Notes: generated by a model from the sequence alone, not told the origin. A DNA stretch of 64,000 bases from Caprimulgus europaeus (GCA_907165065.1 OU015528.1:26494015-26558014); one strand, 5' to 3'. Shown: positions 27,855 to 39,905, counted from the first letter of the stretch. A program made the numbers and translations.

Positions 27855-30800
27855 CTATAATGAAAAAAGGAAAAATATTAACTAGGATTAAGAACAATTA
27901 AGATGCATTAGAAATAATAACGCTAATTATTAATATGCATTGAATTATTTACCAAGTTAAAGAATTCAAAGGGTTCATCTCCAGTTCCAGATAAACTGTG
28001 CGATGAATGCACTAGAGAACATTTCTGAAAGTAGTTCTCACACACAAACAGTAAGTCTTCTGCACCAATGCAGGCCCCATGGAGTACCCTCTATTTTCAA
28101 ACAGAGGAACCTTACACCTGGCAAACTTACAGAACTATACAGCAGCTTCGATCTGAAGTAAAGAATGCATCGTGTTTTAAATTGACTTACTGAATCAGCT
28201 TTGTTTTACTAACAAGTCTTCTATCTGTTGTTTTTTTGCAGTAATTCATTCAGGCAATTAATGTCTTCAGGGATGTAAAGGTTATTCAACTAAAGGTTTA
28301 AAAAGATGCTTCCTACTTTTACTGGAAAATGTGTTATCCCAGTTAAAATCTTTGGATGGTGTGAGAAATGGGGATGTTTCCTGTCTTGTTAACATTTATA
28401 GTTTTACTTCCAATTGTGAAGTGCTCTGGGGGTGTGTGGGAGGATAATTGTGCATATTTGCATAATTTGTTTGGACTACCTCATGTAAAAATGTGGCACT
28501 CACTGCAGTCATATTCAGGACAAAGCTATCTTAGAAACTCTGAGGGCATTTTTTGGGGGGATAGGGGCACACAGGGGCCAGCTGAAGACTAGAGAGCCAT
28601 GAAATTTGAACATCAGGTCAGGCTTGCTCTGTGTAGAGAAGCAAAAGCCCGTAAAGTGTTAAAGAAGACATAATACAGCTGTCAGACTATCAATCCACAC
28701 AATAAAAAATGCATTAAATATGTTTTGAGAGAAGAGGTCTATTAGAGACCTGCACTGTATTAGGCAAAGGACATGCTCCAGAAATAGATGTTGTTCAAGG
28801 ATACTGTAGTGAGTGAGGACAGAGGACGTACCTGGTCATTTATACATGACTGCTCAGTTTTTCTGGCAGCTCAGTTAACAGAGCAATTTGTGGACTAGAA
28901 ACCTAACAGAGCATCATAACAGAGATGACAGGAAACTAAACAGCAAAGGAGCTTGAAGGAAAGAAAGAATTGCAATGCACAAACACAGCAACAGTGAAAC
29001 AGTTACCAAAAAAGAAAAGAAAAAAGAAAAGAAAAGATGACTGAATATGTCTGCAATATGAAGAAACCAACTACAGTCACCAACTACTGTCAGGCAAGAG
29101 TGCCCAGAGTGCTACAGAGTGGACAGGTCTACAGGTGTATCTCAGAGCTTTTGAAAAGCAGATAGGAAAAAGAAAGTAGAGATGCATTTAAATAATAAAT
29201 ACACAATGCTTCAATTCTGTACCTGAAAAGCTATAGCTTGGCTGAGGCTATCTAGAGCAGGGTCTTCTCCCTCCTCTTCACTTTCTTCTTCTTCCTCACT
29301 TCATTGTTGTGCAGAGAGAAAAATACACAGATCTTTAAGTGCTCAGTATGAAAAAGCTGCCTAAAAGAACTATTAAACGTAAATAAATATACATACATTT
29401 CTTCTGGCTCAATTATTTTCTTTCTCTTCTTCTTTTCTTTTTTTTTTGGTGGCTCCCGCTCTCCTAGCATATTTTTAGGACAAGCATAACTTAAGTGCCC
29501 TGCTTCCTTGGAGAAAAAGAAATACTGCTTAACAGAAACCATGGCAAACAACTATATGTTAAAATTTATCATGAAGAAAGTTAATGTAAGATAGTTCACG
29601 GGGAAAAAAAATGGAAGCAATTAGTGAGATAAATGGAATGCTGAATTAGCACACAGAAGACAAACTCTTCTCTATAAGCTTGCCATGGAAACAAAGAGAT
29701 TGGTGGCGACATGCATGTTTAACAGCAAACTGAGAACAAGCTACGAGCAAAGTAGATTTTCTTTGTCTGCTGCAATAGCTGAATACACTACAGCACAGTT
29801 TACATTGAAGACATAAACCTCAGCATTACCAGTTTAAGAAATAGGAGTGAGTCAACATTTTTGCCCTCAAAAGTGTTATGAATACAAATCAAGTTTGTGT
29901 TTGATGTTAAATACTATCTGAATCTTAATCTCTTATGTTATTACATTAAGGAAAAGTGAGGAATTGCCTAAAATTTAAAACACACTACTTCTGGATAAAA
30001 CCAGCTGTTTCGAATATTTATTTTGCAACCAACTACATAATAAACTTCCAAAGATACAGCAAAAGCAGGTATTTTGAAGCAGATTAGGAGGTTTTTCCTT
30101 CTCATACCAATACCTCTGTCTGCTCATCAGCATGTTAAGCAGCAATTATACGCCCATATTTTCCCCCACCCAAAAAATCCCAAATAAAAGACAAAAGGAG
30201 TATTATCATTCTTGAAAATGGTACAATTGCTATGCAAGTTGACAGTTTCAACAGAAAAAAAAAATTATTTTAACACCACAGGCAGGATTAGTAATGGCCA
30301 AACTGAAGAAAAAAGCTACAATATAGGAGTTCATTTTTGGTTTTACTCACCCCACATTCGTAACACTTAGACTTATCAAAGTAGTTACGCCTGCGAATGA
30401 ATTCTGCTGCTCTTCCATTATCAATGGCAATACTTGCTTTTATTACTCTTCCAAACAACTACAGCAAATTGGAAAAAAAGGTAAATATTTTGCGGCTGTA
30501 AACACAAACCTCCTACCAGAACAACTTTCCACAATTTACCTGTTTGTTATTAAGTGCTCGAGAACAGTTTTGTGCAGATTCTTTATCCAAAAACAAAATA
30601 AAGGCAACTCCTTTGCTCTTCCTGGTGTCTTTGTCTTTCATAATAGTAACTCTGAAAACATACAACCACATTGTTGATACACTAAAAACACTCCACAGAT
30701 ATTCCTTAGAGATCTCAGTGGGATCTTAGCTTTGTTATACAGCAAAAAGAAAATAAAGTACATTTATCAATAGAAAACCCTTCTTAAACAGAAATGCAAA

Positions 30801-33800
30801 GGAACAGCTAACCAGGCCATGTGCTTATAGGTAAAGGGGAGACGATTTTAAAAAGCATGTGAGGTCTTTCTGGGTCCAGTTTCATTCTTTGTTCCCTTGG
30901 ATGACTTGAAGAACAGAAAACATACTCTTTAGACTTGCAGACAACTTAACTGGAGGGAACACATACTGGAGGCGAAATTAAAATTCAGGAGTAATCTTAA
31001 CGATTGCTGTAATTGCTGAAAAACTGTGTATTGAACTGCATCCAAACTGACAACTCTGTGTTTCTGTAGGACTAACCAGCTAAACAGGTTCATGACAGGA
31101 AATGATATGTATATGCAGCACTGTTCTACAAATATCTCCAACTGGTATCCAAGCAGGTCATGGATGCATGTGTTATTTTATGACATACAAATTAAAACTT
31201 CAGTCTAACATTGGAATCAACAGCTCCAGCAGCACATCAAGAAATTCAAGAAAGATGTACACCCAGTGAAAACAACAAACAAATAAAAAGAATGACAAGA
31301 TGTGAAGGGGGAGGAGGGGACATGTGCACACAACCTCGGTTCTGTCCATCTTAACAATTGTATTTAGCCCTAAAAAAACAAGAGCGGGAAACAGGATACC
31401 AGTCTGCAGGTACATAAAAATAAAACCACATGTCAAAAAGTAGGGAATAAATTCCTCCCTGTATCCACCACGGGCAGAACAAGGTTCAGCAATAAGGCAA
31501 GCCAAAACTGTAAGAAGTAATAGGACCTTTTTCCAAAAAAACCTCAAATCCCGCTTCAATGCGTACGGCCTACCAGAGAACCCGCATAAATACCAGTGAC
31601 CTACACAGTAGAAAGTGTATAAAATAAAAGCTCAGTAGAGAAAGCTCAATTTTCCCCCAGATACATGCACAGAAAGATAGAGCTTGGAACAATTTTTCTA
31701 CTGAAGCCTCTTGGACAAGGGTATGCCCAACTCAATGCACTGAGTAGAAGGGTCAATAAAAGTTACTTTAGAAAAACTCTGTTAATTCTTTTGCCAAATT
31801 ACTCTTCCAAGAGTTCCAATGGAACCCGAATACGACTGTCAGGCTTCTAATTGGGATACTGAACGTACCAGTTAATAACACAAGCATAGGAAGAAACAAG
31901 TGTGACAAATCTTCAAAAAGTCAGCAACTTCTCAAAGCCCTAGAAAGTCTGATTTCTCACTGGACAAAGCTGAAGTCGTAACAGTCAGGATATACTGGAG
32001 TGCTAAATGCAGCAAGGAAGAAAAGTCAGCATGCTTTTGCTATGTCAAGACACACTTAAAAAAAAAGATCTATTAAAGCTTTTTTAGTTAAGTTAAAGCA
32101 GACCTAGATAACATTGCAAAGCTCTCTGCAGTGTTTTAAAGTCCCCGAACAAAGACTCTACAGAAATCAAGCTAATATTTATAAGATTTTTGTTGGGAAT
32201 TAATAATTAACTACAAACGGGAAAACTGATCTTTGTTAACCTCAGTTTCACAGTGAAATGGGAATACTAGTAGAATTCCACAGTATTTGCATTGTTTATA
32301 ATCAGGTCAGCTTGCAAAGGGGTGAACGGGAAACAAATTTTGCCAGATACGACAAAAATACATAGTAGTATTTTTACACATGGTATTCTGTGACTCTGCA
32401 TTGCATTTAACTTCTCGCAGTGACCAGACAAAATGTCAGGAAAAATTAGGTATCAGTAAGTGGATTTTTAGCAAAACATATAGGTATGGGAAAACAGGAA
32501 CTGCACAGATAGAACTGCAAGTTCTAAATAAGGTACTTTCACACAGAACACATCAGAGGATTTCTTCATGGACATCTGAAAACACCATTTCTGATGTCTA
32601 TGACAGTGAAAAAAGAAAGCAAATAAAACACTGGAAACTATTAATATAGGGGGGAAAAAAAGAGAATGCGGCTATCACACCTTCAAAATAAGCAATGCAT
32701 CGTACAGCCAATACTTCATACAATTCTCTTCCTCCTATCAAACAATTTCAAAAGCCAAGAGACTCCTGCCTCCATTACCAAATGATAGCAAGGAGGTCAG
32801 AAGTGTCAAATTTACAGAGAACAGACCCCTCAATGGATATTAAACACTAGTATTACCACAACCTTCGCTCAGGATTTTTCTAGATTGGTAGTTCAGCAAC
32901 AAACTAAACCAGGACATTCACTCCACCTTGGAAACAAAGACTATAGCTGCCCAGTTGCATTGGTCACTGTATGTCTGCCAAAGCCTTATGTAAGGGTTTT
33001 TGCCTCAGTCAATTTAAAAAGTATGTTTTTCTAAAGATGTAGTTTGGCTTTTCCTGATAGTTGTCATTTGAAACACACTCCTGAGACTTCAAAAACTTTG
33101 AATTTAGCTCTGTATCTCACAGATTATTACAGCAGCTACTATTAGTTAGAGCAGATACTTGCTGGTGTAGGGTTGAAAACTTTAGCCTTGAATCTCGTTA
33201 TTCTGACCAGTTAAAAAATAAACAAACAAAATAAAACAGCAAGTTCCTTACCGTTGCAGCATTTATTTCTGTCACTTGAACATAGAGGCAGGTACTCACA
33301 GGTAATGTTAATTAATATTCCACATATTAAAAGCCATTACTATGCAGCATTATGTCTAATCTTAAAGATAATACAGAGCAGTCGTGACAACAAGTTCCTC
33401 TAGAACCCCAAATAGAGGAATTGTACATTGCAATTGTGGGAACTGTGACAATGAGTAGTGACTTACGTGACTAGTTCACATATGTAGAAGCTCCCACTTT
33501 AACACTTATCCACTTGTGTCCTGGGTGGCGTTCAGGGGAAGGGGAACAACACTTACTGGGAGGTAAGGCCTTCTCTCCTTTTCAGAGAAAAGGCCACTGT
33601 TATATAACAACATTCTACCTGCTCTTAAGAACTGGCTAGCAAAACCTGTCACCGACACAAATATTCTTACATTATGCATGTAACTGCAAGAACCTCCAGT
33701 TGTTAATTACATTTATACTTTATTGAAAATGAACAGGACTTCAATACATTCCACATTCATAGTTAAATTATAAAAAGCACAAGACTTTCAAGTGAAGGTA

Positions 33801-34143
33801 AGACATTAAATATTTAAAGTGAAAGCTACAAAAATAGCAGGCCATATCAGGTCACTTACTTGACTACCTTCCCATACTTTGAAAATATCTGAAATATGAA
33901 ACAAAATAAAAAGATTTAACAATAGACAATTGCATTTCATTAGTAATAAATTTATCAAGACAAACTTTTCTAAGTAAGAGGTATATATGAGTATTGTATT
34001 TATACTCAAAATCATCATCAACAAGTTAAAACTGCACAATGTAGCTCTTAAAAACTTACCCTATATAGATCGTTGTTTGTCAAAGCAAAGGGTAAGTTGG
34101 ACACGTACACCGTGCTTTTGCTTGGTGCCAACCCACCACTCAT
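27723..34143 (-). CDS. ZCRB1: ZCRB1, zinc finger CCHC-type and RNA-binding motif protein 1 (seven coding exons)
   Basis: Join on the minus strand: 34143-34060, 33888-33860, 30651-30540, 30458-30351, 29506-29397, 29298-29223, 27854-27723. All introns are GT-AG, and the phases join without a break to give 216 residues plus TGA. Human ZCRB1 is 217 residues by my recollection. An RRM occupies roughly residues 10-88, with RNP2 VYVSNL (12-17) and RNP1 KGVAFILF (51-58). A CCHC zinc knuckle follows: C107, C110, H115, C120. Then come a Lys-rich segment (about 127-140), an acidic stretch and the C-terminal [10 protein letters not shown]. The family protein is a component of the U11/U12 di-snRNP of the minor spliceosome in the nucleus. 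The start follows an AG at 34148-34149, so the first coding exon begins with four bases of 5' UTR and an upstream non-coding exon is implied, probably in the CpG island shared with PPHLN1. Confidence 0.97.
27855..29222 (-). other. ZCRB1: ZCRB1 last intron (~1.4 kb)
   Basis: AT-rich intron with an (AAAAG)-type purine tract at about 29008-29037. A plus-strand 74-codon frame at 28368-28592 has a hydrophobic start but no supporting context. Confidence 0.7.
29223..29298 (-). CDS. ZCRB1: ZCRB1 coding exon 6 (acidic region)
   Basis: It completes Ile, then encodes a Glu-rich run followed by [16 protein letters not shown]. It is bounded by an AAG acceptor and a GTACAG donor, and phase returns to 0. 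Confidence 0.95.
29397..29506 (-). CDS. ZCRB1: ZCRB1 coding exon 5 (second half of zinc knuckle, Lys-rich region)
   Basis: It reads [20 protein letters not shown], followed by a run of Lys/Glu and IIEPEE, then the first two bases of an Ile codon before donor GTATGT. Position 113 is Ala where I recall Ser in human. Confidence 0.96.
30351..30458 (-). CDS. ZCRB1: ZCRB1 coding exon 4 (end of RRM, first half of zinc knuckle)
   Basis: It encodes [20 protein letters not shown] through [12 protein letters not shown] and is bounded by TAG and GTGAGT. The CCHC knuckle is cut by the intron right after its first two cysteines. Confidence 0.96.
30540..30651 (-). CDS. ZCRB1: ZCRB1 coding exon 3 (RNP1 of the RRM)
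   Basis: It completes the split Lys codon, then reads [20 protein letters not shown] and on to NNKQ, ending CAG before donor GTAAAT. The 112 nt restore phase 0. Confidence 0.96.
30652..33859 (-). other. ZCRB1: ZCRB1 intron between coding exons 2 and 3 (~3.2 kb)
   Basis: No transposon was recognised. It contains a 119-codon sense-strand open frame (31200-31559) with a hydrophobic, signal-peptide-like start, judged a probable chance frame and discussed in the findings. Confidence 0.7.
33860..33888 (-). CDS. ZCRB1: ZCRB1 coding exon 2, 29-nt microexon
   Basis: This very short exon encodes IFSKYGKVV plus two bases of a Lys codon. It sits between a TTTCAG acceptor and a GTAAGT donor. The reading frame and the RRM helix 1/strand 2 both require it. 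Confidence 0.95.
34060..34143 (-). CDS. ZCRB1: ZCRB1 coding exon 1 (residues 1-28)
   Basis: It starts [19 protein letters not shown] and ends with an intact Arg codon before donor GTAAGT (phase 0). The exon itself probably begins at 34147 after a CAG acceptor. It carries RNP2 of the RRM. Confidence 0.96.
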
Positions 34144-34674
34144 TTTCCTGATGAAAGGAGAAAGAGGGAAGAATTAAACTGTATTCAATAGAGCTATAAA
34201 ACAGTTGCAAGACTTTTAAAAAGTTGCTTTTCAAACCTAGCCCAGACTGTCATGATTAAGTTGCAGGAAAGCATAGCTTTCATTTCCCTTTCACCATTTT
34301 ACATTAAATTAGTGTATGCCTTCATGTGCTACAGAAGACATACATTCCTTCCCTCTCCCCTGGACCCAAAGCATACTTTTGCTGTATGCAAGTTAAGTTT
34401 GTAAGTCATGAAAAAACAGACCAGTTAGTGTACTTAAAAATAAGCCTCTGCTGATTTGTGCAGTAAAGAAACCTTTAGGTCCAGAAAGAAACAAGCAATC
34501 ACCATTTACTAAACTTTCTGGACAACATGTGAAATTAACGACCTTTGTTTAAGCAGATTCTTTATACAAGCTTCAGTTCAGCTGCCTTCAACATAAACCA
34601 CATTCATTTAACGGGGTATGTGGGGAGAAATCTTCCCTAAAGCAGAGTCCTAATTATTGAGGGGAAAAGTACAC

Positions 34675-35268
34675 TGTATTGGGTCTGACTGGGATGGAGC
34701 TAGTTTTCCCCATAGCAGCCCTCAGAGCGCTGTGTTTTGTATTAGTAGCTAGAATGGTGTTGATAACACACCAGGGTTTTAGTTACTGGTGAGCAGTGCT
34801 CACACAGCACCAAGGCTGTCTCTCCAACATTCCCCCCCCAAGTAGGCTGGAGGTGGGGAAGGTCTTGGGAGGGGACACAGCCAGGACAGCTGACCCAAAC
34901 TGACCAAAGGGATATTCCCTACCAGATGACATCTGTTCAGAAATAAAAGCAAGGGGAACGGAAGGGGAAGGGGGGGGCATTCATTATTTCCGTTTGTCCT
35001 CCGGGAACCACAACGCGTACCAAGCCCTGCTTCCCGGGAAGCGGCCAAACGTCGCCTGCTGATGGGAAGTAGAGAATAAAGATTTTGTTCTTTTGCTTCT
35101 GCACAAGCAGCTTTTCTTTGCTTCTATTAAACTGCCTTTTGTCTCAACCCACGAGTCTGGGGTTTATTTTGTTCCATCTTATTTTCTCCCCTCCGCATCC
35201 TCCTGAGGACGGGGGTCATAGAGTGGCTTCATGGGCACCTGGCATTCAGGCAAGGTGAACCCACCACA
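34675..35268 (+). mobile_element. ERV LTR (~0.6 kb) in ZCRB1 intron 1, antisense to the gene
   Basis: It opens TGTATTGGGTCTGACTGGG and closes ACCCACCACA, with imperfect 5-bp flanks (tacac / cacac). A canonical AATAAA at 35075-35080 is followed by a T/C-rich segment and 'caacccacgagtctgg', an arrangement common in avian ERVL-type LTRs. No internal viral region or partner LTR was seen, so I read it as a solo LTR. The boundary of the flanking duplication is ambiguous because of the CA repeat at the right end. Confidence 0.75.
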
Positions 35269-37432
35269 CACACTTTAAAGCATTGGCCTTAAATGTATCT
35301 CAGCTGCTAAAGCAGCAAGCATTTCCTCTCTAGCCTGTTGTTCAGTCTTCTACACTGTTCTGGAACTGCAAGTGTCCAGAGCTGATCGTAGACAGCATCT
35401 CCTCTTAGAGGAACTCCCCCTCCTCCTGACTAAGCAGCTCTATACTGACAGGAACCAGAAAAATCTTAAAGTCATTTTAATTTCCAATCTCTCTCAAGCT
35501 TTTGAAACTAAGTAGCCAAGAATATGCCTAGAAACAATAACTCAATTTAAAAACCACATTATAACTGCACACACATCATCCAGTACTAGGTAAAGAGTAA
35601 CTGATCTGACTTGAAAAAGAACAGGCTGTGTTTTTCCTCACGTTTGGACAGTTCCCAAAATTTTAAGCGGTGTTAAAAGTCTGTGCAAAATGATTCTTTC
35701 TCCTGATCCATTCTGTAGCTATGGCTTGGTGCAAGAGCTAAGTGAGTAAAATTTAAGATCAGACAAAGCACAACCCTTACGAGAGGCCACAACAAACAGT
35801 AGAGCAAAAACATTCCCTACACAGTCTACCCACTTAACCAGTTATGGATAACCGGGTAGTTACAACTACCCACTTATCCAGTTTCCTGCAGCTTTATTCC
35901 AGCTTCTTGGCACCTCTAGCTGATTCCTAACTGAGGACCAAGCCATTTCTTCACCAGGACGAACTAATTTCCAAAAATGCAGATAAAAGCTGACAAAGGG
36001 ATGAAAGAAACTAGGTATTAGAAATCAATATCTGTCATAGTACACACAGTTTCTTAGGGGACTTTTTGGGCAGTGAGTCCGAGCAGCTTGCTTGGTCTGG
36101 TGCCAACAAGGTAACTAAATCACACTCTAATCTGGCTGTGGTCATTTTCTGGTATTTCATGATTCAGTCATCTGAAGACCTGGCATTTCCAGTAGACTCT
36201 GTTTATCCAAGTGTTTTGCTTCTCTTTCCTGACATGCTTACTGTATCACAACTCATTTGAGTGGCAGTTACCAAGTAAATGAACTTTGAGTTCTTCCACG
36301 TTTAGAGACTGTGTTTTTTGGCATGAACAGAAATGGCAACACAAAGGTTAAGCAAATGAAAACTGAATACATTTAGGCCACACATTGCATCTGGTGTCAT
36401 GCAGAGGGGATTCATTATCCCAAATTCCTTGCTGCTTGGCATTAGTATCCTTGACAAGCCTGACCAGACTGACTTGGCAACATGCCACACGAATAAAAGG
36501 CCTGAAGTGCCATTATCCAGATGTATGGTGGAGACAAAGAGTACAGTAAGAGCTACCCTAGGGCTGCATTATGGTATGTTGCTGTGATGGTTCATTGCCC
36601 CCTGTTCTTCTCCTAGACCGCTCTACAGCCCTAGAAATGCCCGTTAAGCAACAAGTGCAACAAGTTTGGTGGTTAAGCATCTGTTGACTGTATCAAAACT
36701 TGCATAACTAAGGTGAGGATGGCCCTGACCATATCAGGAGTACAAGATGGGGAATGAGAACAAAAATAATCAAGCACTCCCTGATGGACCTGGAACATAC
36801 ACATATCTAACCATAAGCCAGGTAGATCGGTGCCAGTGTTACTGGACATTTGAAAATCTTTACATTTCCAGGAACAGTTACTGAGCCGGATGATGGCCAG
36901 GATGGAAATTTGTTGATGCCTAACTTAAGTCAATCATCTTGTGATCCTATAAACAGAGGTCCCAAGTGAGGCCCTTTTGAGCTCTCCTGGACTGCAGTGG
37001 GCTGCATCCAGCATCTCCCTCTGAGTAGGACACCTCTCAGAGCTTGAGAGTTCACGAAACATGGAGAATCGTCACCGAAGACAAACAATGGGACCTGGCC
37101 TGAAACCCTCCACTCCTTGAGGCTCAATGCTTGCCCACTGAGAAATGCTGAGACACATGAAGTGAATATTCCACTGAACTTCAGAGGAATTTTTAACAGG
37201 TATACCTTTACATATATATATATCCATATATATCTCCCTCCATATCTGTATCTGTGTATGTGTGTGTTATTAGAAACTTTGTTACATTACTCAACTGTTG
37301 ATTATTGATTAATTAAGTTTATTAGAAAATCGTATAATCCAACCTTGTAATTTTTTATAATGGTGTTAATAAACCTCAAAGTGCTGCTACTTCAACCTTA
37401 CACTGCTGCTACCTCAAAGTCATACAAAATGA
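35269..37432. other. ZCRB1 intron 1 sequence, nothing recognised
   Basis: No exon or transposon recognised. A short TA-rich tract lies at about 37211-37235. Confidence 0.5.
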
Positions 37433-37789
37433 CGGTTTAGACTGGAGAAGACTGAGAGGGGACCTTATTAATGTTTATCAGCATCTAAAGGGTGGGTGTC
37501 AACAGGATGGAGCCAGACTCATTTCAGTGGTGGCCAGCAATAGGACGAGGGGCAACAGGCACAAGCTGGAACACAGGAGGTCCTGCTTAAACATGAGGAA
37601 AAACTTTACTGTGAGGGTGCCAGAGCAGGGGAACAGGCTGCCCAGAGAGGTTGTGGAGTCTCCATCTCTGGAGATGTTCAAAACCCACCTGGATGCTTTC
37701 CTGTGCAACCTGTTGTAGGGAACCTGTTTTGGCAGGGGGGTTGTACTGGGTGATCTTCTGAGGTCCCTTCCAACCCCTATGATTCTGTG
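37433..37789 (+). repeat. CR1 LINE 3' fragment
   Basis: Plus-strand CR1 3' end. It starts in the ORF2 C-terminal region ('ctggagaag', 'gaggggaccttattaatg'), passes through 'gggaacaggctgcccagagagg', and ends 'gaggtcccttccaacccctatgattctgtg'-like with an octamer tail. It is close in wording to the elements at 22961 and 51762. Confidence 0.88.
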
Positions 37790-37857
37790 AAAATACACAG
37801 TCAATATGTTAAACCACTATACCAAGATCCCTGCACCTAATGCCTTTAAACATAAAC

Positions 37858-38250
37858 TGTTGATCAACAGTCTGGGACTAGGAGTGGATTCAGCCCCACC
37901 TAGACTCCTCTCTAAGGAGCAGTTTGGAAAGCAAGGGGGTCCACTCTGAACCTCGTGACTCAAGGGGATAGTCTCCCTTATCTTCTTTCCCTAATCCCTG
38001 TAGAAATCACATCAGACCAATTCTGACTGAATTCTCCCTGATTTCCAAGTAAATTATTTCCCCCGATCCATGTGTAAATCATTCTAACTTGATTTCCTTT
38101 TAATATGGTTTTTCCATGAAGTGATAGGGTGAACCTTGCCATCGAACTCTGTTAAGTTGCACTTCTATAAATCCATATTAAAATCACTTTCTCTAATATC
38201 TTTAAAGGTGATTCTTTGAGCGACCTTAAGTCCTTCCATTTCCACCTGTG
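37858..38250 (+). repeat. Possible old ERV LTR followed by a primer-binding-site-like sequence
   Basis: A ~390-bp segment begins TGTTGATC and ends CACCTGTGACA. It is followed at once by 'aattggtgtagtaagcag', which resembles the spacer plus tRNA primer-binding layout found just after a 5' LTR. The left boundary is a guess. The interpretation rests on the gag-like remnants downstream (38356-38562 and 39745-39905) and would fall without them. Confidence 0.4.
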
Positions 38251-38355
38251 ACAAATTGGTGTAGTAAGCAGAATGGCAAGCAGTATCACTGATTACTTAC
38301 AAAAGCCTGGAAGAAATCTGAGCTCCCAATTCTCAGAAGAATGGGCTCGTGATAA

Positions 38356-38562
38356 TTGGAAATAATGGAAAAACAGTTAGAGGTGGCCAAGGGCTGTATA
38401 AAGGACAGAAGAAGAAAAGGAATTATTTGCAAAATGTTGGGTGCCTGCCTAGAAACTGCTTGTCAGGATAGGAAGAATAATACCAAAGAGAAAGAGAACC
38501 TCAAGGAGGAAATAGAAGGCAGAAAAGCAGCTGAATTAATACGGTCTGTAAGAACTGAGTAG
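38356..38562 (+). pseudogene. Possible N-terminal ERV gag-like coiled-coil remnant
   Basis: A 68-codon open frame rich in Lys, Arg and Glu (for example EKENLKEEIEGRK) follows the possible primer-binding site by about 100 bp. Its predicted helical, charged composition fits the N-terminal coiled coil of ERVL-type gag proteins. It is interrupted right afterwards by CR1 insertions. Similarity is compositional, so an unrelated chance frame is possible. Confidence 0.3.
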
Positions 38563-38575
38563 CTGCAGAAATGGT

Positions 38576-39000
38576 TCCTCAGCACATGCAAGAGATTGAC
38601 CTGTTGGAGAGGGTCCAGAGGGTGGCCACAAACATGATCAGAGGGATGGAACATGAAGAGGAGGATGAGGGGAGACCTTATCACTGTCTACAACTACCCG
38701 AAAGGAGGTTGTAGTGAGATGGGTATAGGTCTTTTCTCCCAGATAACTAGTGATAGAACAAGAGGCAATGGCCTTAAGTTGTGTCAAGGGAGGTACAGAT
38801 TGGATGTCAGGAAAAATTTCTTCACTGAAAGGGGTATCAGGCACTGGAACGGGCTGCCTAAGGAGGTGGCTGAGTCACCACCCCTGGAGGTATTTAAAAG
38901 ACAGGTGGATGAGGTGCTCAGAGAGATGGTTTAGTAGTGGACAGGTACGGTTGGACTTGATGATCTCAAAGGTCTTTTCCAATAAAGCGATTCTATGATT
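38576..39000 (+). repeat. CR1 LINE 3' fragment (first of a tandem pair)
   Basis: It begins at 'cctcagcacatgcaagag', continues through 'gacctgttggagagggtcc', encodes a 93-codon piece of the ORF2 C-terminus ([20 protein letters not shown]), and ends 'ggtcttttccaat...ttctatgatt'. It is of the 'cttttccaa' subfamily, like the older element at 51344. Confidence 0.88.
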
Positions 39001-39001
39001 G

Positions 39002-39414
39002 TCCTATGAAAGAAGGCTGAAAGAGTTGGGGTTTTTCAGCTTGGAGAAGAGAAGGCTCTGGGGAGAACCTTACTGCAGCCTTTCAATACTTGAAGGGAGT
39101 CTGTAGGAAAGATGGGGACAGACTTTTTAGCAGGGCCTCTAGCAACAGGACAAGGGGTAATGGTTTTAAACTAAAGGAGGGTAAATTCAGACTAGACATA
39201 AGGAAATATTTTTTTACAATGAGGGTGGTGAAACACTGGAACAGGTTGCCCAGAGAAGTTTTAGAAGTTCCATCCCTGGAAACATTCAAGGTCAGGTTGT
39301 ATGGGGCTCTGAGCAACCCAATCGAGTGGAAGCTGTCCCTGCTCACTGCAGGGGGGTTGGACTAAAGGATCTTGAAAAGTTCCTTCCAATCCAAACCATT
39401 CTATAATTCTATAA
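39002..39414 (+). repeat. CR1 LINE 3' fragment (second of a tandem pair)
   Basis: It starts directly after the tail of the preceding CR1 at 'cctatgaaagaaggctg' and ends with 'cattctataattctataag'. A short ORF2 C-terminal remnant (39090-39365) includes VVKHWNRLPREV. It belongs to a different subfamily from its neighbour, so the two are separate insertions rather than a duplication. Confidence 0.88.
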
Positions 39415-39744
39415 GAAAAAAAAAACCAAACCCCAAATTAGAAGAAAAAATTGACATGATACTTATGCAGCCTCCACATCCCCCTGACATGGTACAGATT
39501 AATGGGATGCAGATATATGGGGTGACTCTGGTGATAGTGAACTGAGAAAAAATAATTCCTTCTCTCCTTCAAATTCCTCTAAATGTGAAGCCAGACCCAT
39601 TATAAAAACAAAAGAAAACAGTGCAACTTGGGGTGGAGCAGGAGATTGTACCTGAAAAATGACCCCATTTGACCTAATCCAGATGGCTAATTTACAAGAA
39701 CACTATGGCCATAAATCAGGCAAAACTGAAACTGTGTATTTATA

Positions 39745-39905
39745 GCGGGTATGTCTAACTGGGGGAGGTAGAATTTTATTAAACAGTGATGAAGCCAATG
39801 GATCTTTAGGTCCTGGTGTCTTTTTTAATGCTGGCCCCGAATCCCTAAACGAATCCCACCTTGTAACAGGAGACCAATCAGGCCCCATATTAATGAACCG
39901 CCGCC
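39745..39905 (+). pseudogene. Probable ERV gag fragment
   Basis: After an in-frame TAG, the plus strand reads RVCLTGGGRILL followed by a GPGVFF segment and continues about 50 codons to a TGA. The pattern of Arg-Val-x-Leu-Thr-Gly, then a Gly-Pro-Gly-Val-Phe, resembles a conserved block I associate with avian ERVL-like gag; the TAG sits where a Trp would be expected. The identification is from memory of the family and is moderate at best. The fragment is broken at both ends and cannot function. Confidence 0.4.

Noticed and set aside
28368-28592. 74-codon frame with a hydrophobic, signal-like start, antisense to ZCRB1
   Set aside because: It lies in an intron with no promoter, splice or similarity support. 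Hydrophobic starts are common in T-rich DNA.
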